6,652 nucleotides of DNA from an uncultured Persicitalea sp. (GTDB lineage Bacteria > Bacteroidota > Bacteroidia > Cytophagales > Spirosomataceae), in NCBI GenBank assembly GCA_950075905.1, contig CATMVR010000284.1, positions 1 through 6,652 of the forward strand, given 5' to 3'. Both the position numbers and the translations under genes were made by a program. The notes beneath the pieces were generated by a model. The model worked only from the letters and a program-made list of their open reading frames with translations. It ran no database searches and had not been told where the DNA came from. Position 1 is the stretch's first letter. Each line of letters starts with the position of its first letter. Below are positions 1 through 6,652 of this stretch, piece by piece.

Positions 1-2613
1 GGGGTGCAGATATCCTCAAACGGAGGGCCGGGGGCGGGAGCCGAGATCCGAATCCGGGGCACCTCCACCTTCTCCGGTGGGGTCAACCCGCTCTATATTG
101 TGGATGGCCAGCAGCTGGACGATATCGACAACCTGAACCCCGCCGACATCGCCTCTATCGAAGTACTGAAAGACGGTGCCTCGGCGGCCATCTACGGGTC
201 CAAGTCAGCCAATGGCGTAGTGATCATCACCACCAAGACCGGCAAACCGGGGGAGCTAAAGCTGGATGTCGATTACTCCCGGGTATACAGCACGCTGGCC
301 AGCTCCATCCCCACGGCCAACACCCGGCAGCGTTTCTTTTACGAAAACGTGCGGAGCGGCAATGCGCCGGATGTACGGAATGCTGATTCCCTGAGCCTTT
401 TGTACCAGAATTCACACGATTTGCAGGCCCTGCTCACCAAGACGGGTATCCGCGATCAGGTGAATGTGTCGCTAAGCGGGGGCAGCCCCAAGATGCGCTT
501 TTACTGGAACAACGGCTACATGAACGAAGCGGGGGTGGTATTGAACAGTAACTACAGCCGCTTCAATTCGCGCTACAAGCTGAACCTTGAACTCAACAAA
601 CGGCTCAATGCGGGTACCACCCTGAACCTCTCCTACGAGATGACCAAGGGGCTGAACGAAAATTCCGTGTTTCAGCAAATATCCGAACGGATTCCATACT
701 TCCCGATTTTCGAGCCCAACGGCTCCTATACCCCCGAAATCGCCGGGCGGCAGAACCCCATCGCCGAAGCTCTGTTCACGCGCCGCGACCAGCGTAATTT
801 CCGCGCCCAGGCCTTCAACTTCCTGGAACTGGAAATCCTGCCCTCTCTGACCTTCAAAACCACCCTGGGAGTGAACTTCCGGCTGAGAAAGGATAACGAT
901 TTCGATCCAACCATTGTGCAAACGGTGGGCCGTCCGGCCACCGGAACCGAATCCCAGGCGTTGAGCTACGACATTTTACAGGAGAACTACTTTAATTTCA
1001 GAAAAAAGATTGGCAACCACTCCATTGGGGCACTGGTGGGGATGTCGACCCAACGGTGGAACGACGAAATCTCCAACCTGCGGGCCATTGCTTTTCTTTC
1101 GGATAACATCGAAACCTTCAACAACGAACCGGAGCTCAACCTGGCGCAAACCAATACCGACAAGTACCGCCACTCCCTGCTGGGGGTATTCGGCGATCTT
1201 TCCTACGACTACAAGGGCAAATACCTGCTGAAAGGTACCCTGCGGCGCGACGGTTCCTCGCGGTTCGGCGCCGACAAGCGCTTCGGCTATTTTCCCTCCT
1301 TTTCGGCCGGATGGCGCATCAGCGACGAGGAATTCCTGAAAGGGGGCGCATTTTTTGACAACCTGCTGCTCCGGGCGAGCTACGCCACCACCGGCAACGA
1401 GCGGATCGGCAACTACGAGTCATTGCTGCTGTACCGTCCCGGCTTCTATTACGGGGGCATCAACGGCGTGGCCACGTTTCAGCTTTCCAACCCCAACCTG
1501 GGCTGGGAAAGCACGATATCAAGCAACGTCGGTCTTGATATTTCCGCATTTAAGTCCCGCCTGACGCTCTCAGTCGACTTCTGGAAAAAAGTCACCCGCG
1601 ACCTGCTCTACGATGTACCTCTGCCGGAAGAGTCGGGTTTTACCGATGTCCGGCAGAATATTGGCTCGGTGGAAAACCGGGGGATCGACCTCAACCTGGG
1701 CGGTATAGTCTTCAGAAAAGGACGGTTCGAATGGTTCAGCAGCTTCAATATATCCTTTATCCAGAACAAGGTACTCGAACTAGCCGATGAGGATGGCTTC
1801 CAAAGCGGCAACTTTTTCATCCGGGAAGGTGAACCCCTGGGTAATTTCTTCGGGTACAAAAACATGGGCGTTTTTCCCACCTCGGAGCATAATGCCTTTG
1901 CCAACGACGGCACCCAGCTCAGCCCCGTGTTCGACGATGCCGGGAAGTTCAGCGGGTATACGCTGGGAGGAAGCCCTTACTCCGGAGATGTGAACAAAAT
2001 GAAGGTAGGGAGTACCGTTCTGAGGGGGGGCGACATTTACTGGCAGGACCTGGACAACAATTTCGTGATCAACGGCTTTGACCGCCAGGTCATCGGCAAC
2101 GGCCTCCCCAAGATCTTCGGCGGCTTCACCAACGAGTTCAAGTACAAAGCCTTCACCCTCGCCACCCTGATCGACTACCAGTTTGGCAACGATATCTTTC
2201 GCAATTATGATCAGCAGCGGAACGACCTGAACTCGGCCAACGAAACCCCCAGTCCCGAACGGATCGAGGGGGCATGGCTCAACAACGGGGATATTGCCGA
2301 GTACGCCAGCCTGGACCGAAACCGCACCCAAAACCGCCTGGGCCCTAACTCACAGTACGTCAGCAAAGGGGAGTACATCCGTTTGCGCAGCGTCCGCCTG
2401 AACTACCGCCTGCCGGGCCGCCTTGCCAAAAAAGCCGGATTCGTCGACAATGCCACGGTATTTGCTTCGGTCAACAACATCGTCACGTTTACGAACTATC
2501 CCGGATTCAACCCCGAGCTGGGATCAAGGGGAAACGCCCTGCAGATCGGGCAGGACAACCTCCGCTACCCCAACAAGCGGGATTTTGTGGTAGGGGTGAA
2601 AATCGGGTTTTGA
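1..2613 (+). CDS. SusC/RagA-family TonB-dependent outer-membrane receptor, 5' truncated by window edge
   Basis: This is the beta-barrel channel of a SusC-SusD glycan importer, which moves oligosaccharides across the outer membrane with TonB energy. The frame is already open at base 1, and the GTG at 4 is an internal valine codon, not a start. Counting that codon as residue 1, 869 residues are visible. The plug domain fills about residues 1-80, with the family signatures IRIRGTSTF (15-23), NPLYIVDG (28-35), and LNPADIASIEVLKDGASAAI followed by YGSKSANGVVIITTKTG (44-80). The barrel follows, with the typical DGSSRFG segment near 416 and, just after it, FPSFSAGWRIS and LRASYATTGN. It ends in a terminal strand closing on phenylalanine (GVKIGF), as outer-membrane barrels do. 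Family members are usually about 1000-1100 residues, so the signal peptide, the carboxypeptidase-regulatory-like domain, any TonB box and the first part of the plug lie upstream. No frameshift or internal stop is seen. The substrate cannot be read from the receptor itself; the starch name is a family label only. Confidence 0.96.
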   Translation, partial: GVQISSNGGPGAGAEIRIRGTSTFSGGVNPLYIVDGQQLDDIDNLNPADIASIEVLKDGASAAIYGSKSANGVVIITTKTGKPGELKLDVDYSRVYSTLASSIPTANTRQRFFYENVRSGNAPDVRNADSLSLLYQNSHDLQALLTKTGIRDQVNVSLSGGSPKMRFYWNNGYMNEAGVVLNSNYSRFNSRYKLNLELNKRLNAGTTLNLSYEMTKGLNENSVFQQISERIPYFPIFEPNGSYTPEIAGRQNPIAEALFTRRDQRNFRAQAFNFLELEILPSLTFKTTLGVNFRLRKDNDFDPTIVQTVGRPATGTESQALSYDILQENYFNFRKKIGNHSIGALVGMSTQRWNDEISNLRAIAFLSDNIETFNNEPELNLAQTNTDKYRHSLLGVFGDLSYDYKGKYLLKGTLRRDGSSRFGADKRFGYFPSFSAGWRISDEEFLKGGAFFDNLLLRASYATTGNERIGNYESLLLYRPGFYYGGINGVATFQLSNPNLGWESTISSNVGLDISAFKSRLTLSVDFWKKVTRDLLYDVPLPEESGFTDVRQNIGSVENRGIDLNLGGIVFRKGRFEWFSSFNISFIQNKVLELADEDGFQSGNFFIREGEPLGNFFGYKNMGVFPTSEHNAFANDGTQLSPVFDDAGKFSGYTLGGSPYSGDVNKMKVGSTVLRGGDIYWQDLDNNFVINGFDRQVIGNGLPKIFGGFTNEFKYKAFTLATLIDYQFGNDIFRNYDQQRNDLNSANETPSPERIEGAWLNNGDIAEYASLDRNRTQNRLGPNSQYVSKGEYIRLRSVRLNYRLPGRLAKKAGFVDNATVFASVNNIVTFTNYPGFNPELGSRGNALQIGQDNLRYPNKRDFVVGVKIGF

Positions 2614-2641
2614 TTTTTTGAACAGAAGAAACAACAGTACT

Positions 2642-4111
2642 ATGAAACCATACAAATACGCCTCCATCCTACTTCTTTGCCTGGCCCTGCTGGGAATCAC
2701 CAGCTCCTGCGAGAGCATCCTGGATGAGCAACCCTTCAGCCAGCTCTCCGACGCGCAATTCTGGAAAACCAACGCCGACGCGGAAAGCGGCGTGGCGGCC
2801 ATCTACGACGCCATGCAGAAAACCTACAACTCCAAGTACTACGCATGGGGGGAGTTTCGGGCCGATAACTTCGTGGCCTCCTCCACCCCATCGGCCGACG
2901 GGCTGGAGCTGCTGACCAACAGCCTTTCGGCGGCCAATGCCGGTACCCTGCGGTGGAACAATTTTTACCTCATTATTTCCCGGTCCAACATCGCCATCGA
3001 AAAAATACCCCAGATTCCCGGGTATAGCCGGCAGCTGCTGGCTGAGGCGTACGCCATTCGGGCCTACGCCTACTTCCACGCCATCCGGGTGTGGGGCGAC
3101 GTACCCTTGTTTACCGAAGCCATCACGGGCCTGGACCAGGAAATCCTGAAATCGAAGACGAATGGTACCGAAATCATGACTAGTGTAATCCTGCCCGATC
3201 TGGAAAAAGCGGAGCAGTTGATGGTGCAGACGGTCAATCCCCACCGTTTTTCCAAAGCGAGCCTGTACGCGTTTCAGGGAGAGGTGTACATGTACCTGCA
3301 GGATTTTGCCAAGGCCAAAGCGGCGCTGACCCGCCTGGTTGGCCTGAACGCGTTCAGCCTTACTACCACGCGGGAAGCCTGGGCCAAGATGTTTCTGAAC
3401 GATCCCGGACAGGGCGGCAAATTTATGACCGGCCCCGAGTTAATCTTTTCCATCCGGTACAACGTGACCGAGGACACCGACCGGTCGGGAATTTACAGCG
3501 TGTTTTTTGCCGGGTTACCCAACTACTACATCGCCCCGGCGCTGGAAAACCGGTGGCTCGCCGAATTTCCGGTCGACTCGCTGGGCTGGGTGACCAGGTA
3601 CCCCAACTTTGCCCCCAAAACCAAAGGCATCGACGGCAAACCCGTCTACGGTGACTGGCGCTACCTGGAAAGCCGGGAGGCCGGCCGGCAAATCGGCCTG
3701 GCGCGCCTGGCCAAGTACACCAAGACCAATCTTTCCCCCTCCTTTGACGATAGCGACATTCATGTGTTCCGCTACGCCAATTCCCTGCTGCTGCTGGGAG
3801 AGGCGGAAAATCAGCTGGGCAATGCCGCAAAAGCCATTGAGTACGTGAATCAGGTGCGCACCGCCCGGCAGCTCCCCCTTGTGAAAGCATCAGACTACAC
3901 CACCAAGGCCGCCGTCGAAAACCTGATTCTGAACGAAAGACAGCTCGAACTGATCGGGGAGGGCGTACGCTGGTGGGACCTGCGCCGCACCGGCAAGACC
4001 GTGGAAGTGATGGGACCCATCAACGGCCAAACCGAGGCCAAGCTGCTGTTCCCTATCTTTGACAAGCACCTGATCGACAATCCTAAACTCACCCAAACCC
4101 CGGGATACTGA
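2642..4111 (+). CDS. RagB/SusD-family nutrient-uptake outer-membrane lipoprotein
   Basis: This 489-residue protein is the surface lipoprotein that caps the SusC channel and binds the incoming glycan. It starts with a short charged stretch, a hydrophobic segment (residues 7-19) and a lipobox ending in Cys23 (GITSSC), so it should be lipidated. The mature N-terminus shows the family pattern LDEQPFSQLSDAQFWKT. The tetratricopeptide-like helical body contains YAIRAYAYFHAIRVWGDVPL. The strongly conserved C-terminal signature is present as NERQLELIGEGVRWWDLRR (431-449), and the protein ends with the expected NPKLTQTPGY. Its length is normal for the family. ATG 2642 was chosen over an in-frame TTG at 2618: the TTG lies only 4 nt after the preceding stop and would put eight polar residues before the signal peptide. 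No clear Shine-Dalgarno is present, as is usual in Bacteroidota. The 28-nt gap from the receptor gene and the obligate pairing of the two families imply one operon. Confidence 0.97.
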   Translation: MKPYKYASILLLCLALLGITSSCESILDEQPFSQLSDAQFWKTNADAESGVAAIYDAMQKTYNSKYYAWGEFRADNFVASSTPSADGLELLTNSLSAANAGTLRWNNFYLIISRSNIAIEKIPQIPGYSRQLLAEAYAIRAYAYFHAIRVWGDVPLFTEAITGLDQEILKSKTNGTEIMTSVILPDLEKAEQLMVQTVNPHRFSKASLYAFQGEVYMYLQDFAKAKAALTRLVGLNAFSLTTTREAWAKMFLNDPGQGGKFMTGPELIFSIRYNVTEDTDRSGIYSVFFAGLPNYYIAPALENRWLAEFPVDSLGWVTRYPNFAPKTKGIDGKPVYGDWRYLESREAGRQIGLARLAKYTKTNLSPSFDDSDIHVFRYANSLLLLGEAENQLGNAAKAIEYVNQVRTARQLPLVKASDYTTKAAVENLILNERQLELIGEGVRWWDLRRTGKTVEVMGPINGQTEAKLLFPIFDKHLIDNPKLTQTPGY

Positions 4112-4129
4112 CCCTAACTTTTTTCAACT

Positions 4130-4783
4130 ATGAAGACTAAGCAATTATTTCATTTTTTCATTTTGTTGGGAGGACTCTTTCTTTTGACTGGCTGCGATCT
4201 GGAGATTCAGAAGCCCTACGACTTTCAGCCCGAGGTGTTTCCGCTGGCTACCTTCGAGGACCAGACAGTGTGGGAATGGCTGCAGACTCAGCAAAGCCCC
4301 AACGGGCTGGCAGCCGTGGATCAGTACAAGTTCGATTTCCTGATAGAAGCTATCCAGCTTACGGGCATGCAGGAGGAGTTTAACCGCAAGGGTGACAAAA
4401 GAACCTTCCTGCTCCTGAACAACAATGCCTTCGATGACGCCAACGAGATACTTCAAACCCTAACCGGCTCCACGAAAGGTAGCTTGAAAGCTGCCAATGC
4501 GGCCCGCCTCCGGAATGTGCTGATGTACCATATCGTAGAGGAGTACGTATTGCAGATACCTACCCTGGAAGTAATCAATCAGGAGTACATGTTCCAGACG
4601 ATGATTCCGGGAGAGGATGGCCTGATCGTTATGAAAAGGAATGACCGTTACTCCATTTCGGTCAATAATACCAGCAGCCTGAGCACCACGGCCCGGGCGG
4701 CCAACGTACGGTCGCATAATTTTAGATTCAATAACGGCATTGGCCATATTCTGAACGACTACGTAAGAAACCGGCCTTTCTAG
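4130..4783 (+). CDS. Small lipoprotein with a fasciclin (FAS1)-like domain
   Basis: This is a 217-residue exported lipoprotein. Residues 1-21 form a lysine-containing n-region and a hydrophobic core ending in a strong lipobox, LLTGC, with Cys22 as lipid anchor. The acidic residues just after it (Asp23, Glu25) would fit surface export, but this is not proof. From about residue 65 the sequence resembles one FAS1 domain: FDFLIEAIQLTGM, then an H1-like block RTFLLLNNNAF (91-101), a YH motif in LMYHIVEEYV (131-140), and an H2-like end FRFNNGIGHILNDYV (198-212). FAS1 domains are known as cell-adhesion and matrix-binding modules; no enzymatic role is expected. The gene begins 18 nt after the SusD stop, without a visible Shine-Dalgarno, and ends just before a terminator, so it is probably the last gene of the transporter operon. 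It occupies the place of SusE/SusF-like surface glycan-binding proteins. Base composition is about 50% GC by hand count, below its neighbours. The FAS1 assignment is motif-based and divergent; the ligand is unknown. Confidence 0.8.
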   Translation: MKTKQLFHFFILLGGLFLLTGCDLEIQKPYDFQPEVFPLATFEDQTVWEWLQTQQSPNGLAAVDQYKFDFLIEAIQLTGMQEEFNRKGDKRTFLLLNNNAFDDANEILQTLTGSTKGSLKAANAARLRNVLMYHIVEEYVLQIPTLEVINQEYMFQTMIPGEDGLIVMKRNDRYSISVNNTSSLSTTARAANVRSHNFRFNNGIGHILNDYVRNRPF

Positions 4784-4785
4784 GC

Positions 4786-4793
4786 AAAGGAGG
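4786..4793 (+). promoter_or_regulatory. Consensus-like Shine-Dalgarno (AAAGGAGG) just after the FAS1 gene
   Basis: AAAGGAGG lies three bases after the FAS1 stop codon and 12 nt before an ATG at 4806. That ATG is in the same frame as the lyase gene (34 codons upstream of ATG 4908). It is the best match to the anti-Shine-Dalgarno in the window, which stands out because Bacteroidota seldom use such sites. It may serve an extended form of the lyase or may be coincidental, since its last two bases belong to the outer arm of the terminator hairpin. Confidence 0.3.
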
Positions 4794-4873
4794 AAGACAG
4801 CCGGTATGCCCGGGTTTCGTTCGGAAATCAGGGTATACCGGCTGATTCATTACCGGGTCTTCCCCCTTTTTTT
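4792..4873 (+). terminator. Long nested hairpin with T-tract, likely intrinsic terminator of the SusC-SusD-FAS1 operon
   Basis: An inner inverted repeat pairs 4798-4811 (CAGCCGGTATGCCC) with 4831-4844 (GGGTATACCGGCTG): 13 Watson-Crick pairs plus one G-U. Within its 19-nt loop, TTTC (4815-4818) can pair with GAAA (4824-4827). Around it, GGAAGAC (4792-4798) can pair with GTCTTCC (4857-4863), the two stems sharing base 4798. The outer arm is followed after three C by seven T (4867-4873). It sits 8 nt after the FAS1 stop and before the next gene. Stem strength and the T-run support termination. The 12 unpaired bases between the inner and outer right arms make it less compact than a classical terminator, so partial read-through or a processing role is possible. 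Confidence 0.65.
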
Positions 4874-4895
4874 CGTCTATATACTTGATAAACAT

Positions 4896-4899
4896 GAGG
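4896..4899 (+). promoter_or_regulatory. Shine-Dalgarno-like GAGG before the lyase start at 4908
   Basis: GAGG ends 8 nt before ATG 4908, a normal spacing. It supports 4908 as the start of the lyase gene, which there begins directly with a compact signal peptide. It overlaps an ATG at 4894 that opens only a five-codon frame. Confidence 0.45.
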
Positions 4900-4907
4900 T
4901 ATTTCGA

Positions 4908-6652
4908 ATGACACGAATTTTTCTTTCCGCTGTAACCCTATTCTCCCTTTGGGCGTTTGCGGCCAATGACTCCTCCCGGGCCCAAACGGTTGAACGCCCC
5001 ATGATCTGGGTAAAGGCCTCCGACCGGGAGGCTATTCTGGACAAGATCAAAACCCAGCGCTGGGCCGGCGAATACTACCGCGCCTTCAAAAAACGGGTGG
5101 AGGATGATCTTAAACTCCACCAGCAGGATGCCGGCAGGTACCTCGACAAGATGCCGCTGGATTGGAACAAGGGCAGGGACAAAATCCCCCCGCTAGTCCC
5201 CATTACCGGCTTTAACAGCTCGTTTGGTAACGCACGTCAGGACGTGCTGAACTATCTGCTCACGGGCGTCGATTGCGCAGTCCTTTACTATCTGACCAAC
5301 GACGAGGCTTACGCCCAGCTGAGCCTGGATGTGCTTCATACGTTCTTAGAGGGCCTTGTGCAGCTTCAACCCAGCGCCAAAGGGCACAATGGCGGAGGAT
5401 ACCTGTATCCGGAGGATCACCTGCGGGAAGCACGCGAAATAGGAGCGGCTATTCCCATCCTGTACGATTTTGTGTACCCCTACCTCCAAAAAGGAGGGAG
5501 ACCCTACGATGTTGCGCAAAAAAAGAAAGTGGAATTTTCGCAGCCCCACGCCGAAACGGTGTTCAAAACCTACATAAAACTGGCGTTGGAGCAGGGAATC
5601 GTTGACTGCAACTGGCCCGTGCTGGAATCATCGAGCCTGGTGGGCAATACGCTGGCCCTGCGTGATGCCGCCGAGCGAAACAACTACCTGGACTACTACC
5701 TTACGAAAAACACTCCAAACCAGGACGCACTAAAAAAAGTGGCCGGGCATTACCTCGACTACGAGGGCTACTGGCCCGAAAGTCTGGGATACTCCAAGGC
5801 GGTTGCCTCGCTTTCGACCTACCTCATGACCCTCCTGACCCGGTACGACCGGAGCCTGGATCTGGGTAACAAGTACCCGCAGGTTCCGTTTGCCCTGTCT
5901 ACGCCCTACTACCTCACCTACCCCAACGGTGACGAGTCCGTACTCTTCGGCGACGGGCATCGCCACTTTGAAGCGGATTATGAGTCGTTTGAGGCGGCCT
6001 ACCACCTGGGCCAAATCAGCCAGAACAAGAAAATGGTCACCGAGTTTGGCAACCTCCTGAACAGTGCCATTCATAAAAAGGCTTATGATCGGGCAGAACT
6101 CAGAAAGAGGGGTACAGGTGCCGAGGTATACCGCGAGCCGCTCCATTTGCTCTGGCACGCCCCAAAACTGGATGGCGAGGTGAAAGACTACCCCCTGCCC
6201 GTGACGGACGAGCTACCCTTTGCGGGCATGACGCTGCAGCGAAACCTCTCCTCCACCGGAGACCCCAGGGATGCCCTGATGGGCTTCGTGGGTGGGGGCG
6301 CTCACGTGCACGGCCACGGCTCGGGCATGCACATGGAGCTGTACGGGCAGGGCTATGTTCTGGGCCCCAAGGCCGGCAGGGGTACCTACACCACCGACCT
6401 CCACGAAAACTACTATCGCCTATTTGCGAGCCACAATACCGTGGTGGTCAACGGGGCCTCCCAAACAGACGGAAACTGGGTGAACCTGGGCATGAACCGG
6501 GTGGAACGGCTGGCCGCCGAACCCGGCGTTCGGGAAAAGCCCGTGTCGGAAAACCATTCGTTCAGCAACAGCCGGTTTCGGGACGACCGGGGAGACAAAG
6601 CCGAGGCCACACAGGAGCGCACCCTGGGCCTTATCCGTACTTCCCCCACCAC
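4908..6652 (+). CDS. Exported heparinase II/III-like polysaccharide lyase, 3' truncated by window edge
   Basis: This frame is open from 4908 to the right edge: 581 codons without a stop, the remainder lying outside. Enzymes of this fold cleave uronic-acid glycosidic bonds by beta-elimination (glycosaminoglycans, alginate, ulvan and others). Residues 1-25 form a Sec signal peptide with no lipobox, cleaved probably after AFA (16-18) or SRA (23-25). The mature start ERPMIWVKASDREAILDKI resembles the N-terminus of lyases with an alpha/alpha toroid, here about residues 30-340. NWPVLE (235-240) could supply the charge-neutralising Asn235, and EGYWPESLGY (286-295) a catalytic tyrosine. FGDGHRHF (347-354) leads into a beta-sheet domain with HVHGHGSGMHMELYGQG (466-482) and SHNTVVVNG (508-516), the typical Hepar_II_III signature. 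Start 4908 is preferred because it directly precedes the signal peptide and has GAGG 8 nt upstream; in-frame ATG 4806 is an alternative. It lies downstream of a SusC-SusD operon and is probably the locus enzyme. Catalytic residues are assigned by motif position only; the polysaccharide-lyase family and substrate are undecided. Confidence 0.88.
   Translation, partial: MTRIFLSAVTLFSLWAFAANDSSRAQTVERPMIWVKASDREAILDKIKTQRWAGEYYRAFKKRVEDDLKLHQQDAGRYLDKMPLDWNKGRDKIPPLVPITGFNSSFGNARQDVLNYLLTGVDCAVLYYLTNDEAYAQLSLDVLHTFLEGLVQLQPSAKGHNGGGYLYPEDHLREAREIGAAIPILYDFVYPYLQKGGRPYDVAQKKKVEFSQPHAETVFKTYIKLALEQGIVDCNWPVLESSSLVGNTLALRDAAERNNYLDYYLTKNTPNQDALKKVAGHYLDYEGYWPESLGYSKAVASLSTYLMTLLTRYDRSLDLGNKYPQVPFALSTPYYLTYPNGDESVLFGDGHRHFEADYESFEAAYHLGQISQNKKMVTEFGNLLNSAIHKKAYDRAELRKRGTGAEVYREPLHLLWHAPKLDGEVKDYPLPVTDELPFAGMTLQRNLSSTGDPRDALMGFVGGGAHVHGHGSGMHMELYGQGYVLGPKAGRGTYTTDLHENYYRLFASHNTVVVNGASQTDGNWVNLGMNRVERLAAEPGVREKPVSENHSFSNSRFRDDRGDKAEATQERTLGLIRTSPT

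Noticed and set aside
1780..2331. 183-codon open frame on the minus strand inside the receptor gene
   Set aside because: It lies wholly antisense to well-conserved SusC barrel coding sequence, has no recognisable domain, and is the kind of frame expected in GC-rich coding DNA.
2599..2619. AAAATC/GATTTT hairpin and T-run spanning the end of the receptor gene, as a possible terminator or attenuator
   Set aside because: The stem has only six pairs, five of them A-T, and stopping transcription there would separate the SusC and SusD genes, which need to be made together.
2669..3244. 191-codon minus-strand open frame opposite the SusD gene
   Set aside because: It is antisense to a clear SusD coding sequence, has no domain or signal, and other long frames overlap the same region.
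3423..3890. 155-codon minus-strand open frame rich in Arg, Cys and Trp
   Set aside because: Its composition is typical of a spurious frame opposite GC-rich coding sequence, and it overlaps the conserved SusD body.
4880..4887. TATACTTG as a Bacteroidota -7 promoter box (consensus TAnnTTTG)
   Set aside because: It has one mismatch, no TTTG at the -33 spacing, and would leave only a very short leader before ATG 4908. A separate lyase promoter is plausible but not supported.
5273..5605. 110-codon plus-strand open frame
   Set aside because: It is out of frame within the lyase gene, whose protein-level motifs on both sides show which frame is used.
614..6386. Repeated GGTACC hexamers scattered through the genes
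   Set aside because: They are irregularly spaced and lie in coding sequence, where Gly-Thr, Val-Pro and Arg-Tyr type codon pairs readily produce them; no repeat unit surrounds them.

Overview
The window reads as part of a polysaccharide utilisation locus (PUL) from a member of the Bacteroidota. All genes lie on the plus strand. The evidence is the SusC-type TonB-dependent receptor followed at once by a SusD-type lipoprotein, the lack of strong Shine-Dalgarno sequences before genes 2 and 3, and lipoproteins typical of this phylum. Base composition is fairly GC-rich for the phylum: hand counts of sampled blocks in the receptor gene give about 58%. That would fit a Cytophagales lineage such as Spirosoma- or Dyadobacter-like genera better than gut Bacteroides, but the taxon is inferred from style only.

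Layout: 1-2613 is the 3' part of a SusC/RagA outer-membrane receptor gene, which enters from the left edge inside the plug domain. After a 28-nt gap, 2642-4111 is a complete SusD/RagB glycan-binding lipoprotein gene. After 18 nt, 4130-4783 is a complete small lipoprotein gene with a fasciclin (FAS1)-like domain. A 124-nt intergenic stretch (4784-4907) holds a long nested inverted repeat followed by seven T, read as an intrinsic terminator. From 4908 to the right edge runs an uninterrupted reading frame of 581 codons with no stop. It encodes an exported heparinase II/III-like polysaccharide lyase that continues beyond the window.

Working model (inference from families and order): the lyase cuts a uronic-acid-containing polysaccharide, and the SusD lipoprotein with the SusC channel captures and imports the oligosaccharides using TonB energy. 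The FAS1 lipoprotein sits where accessory surface glycan-binding proteins (SusE/SusF-like) are often encoded and may act as an adhesion or accessory subunit. No regulator, RNA gene, mobile element, CRISPR array or long DNA repeat was seen. Most of the window is ordinary PUL content. The less ordinary points are the FAS1 gene as third cistron, the start-site ambiguity of the lyase (a strong Shine-Dalgarno and an in-frame ATG lie within the terminator region), and a changed histidine motif in the lyase.
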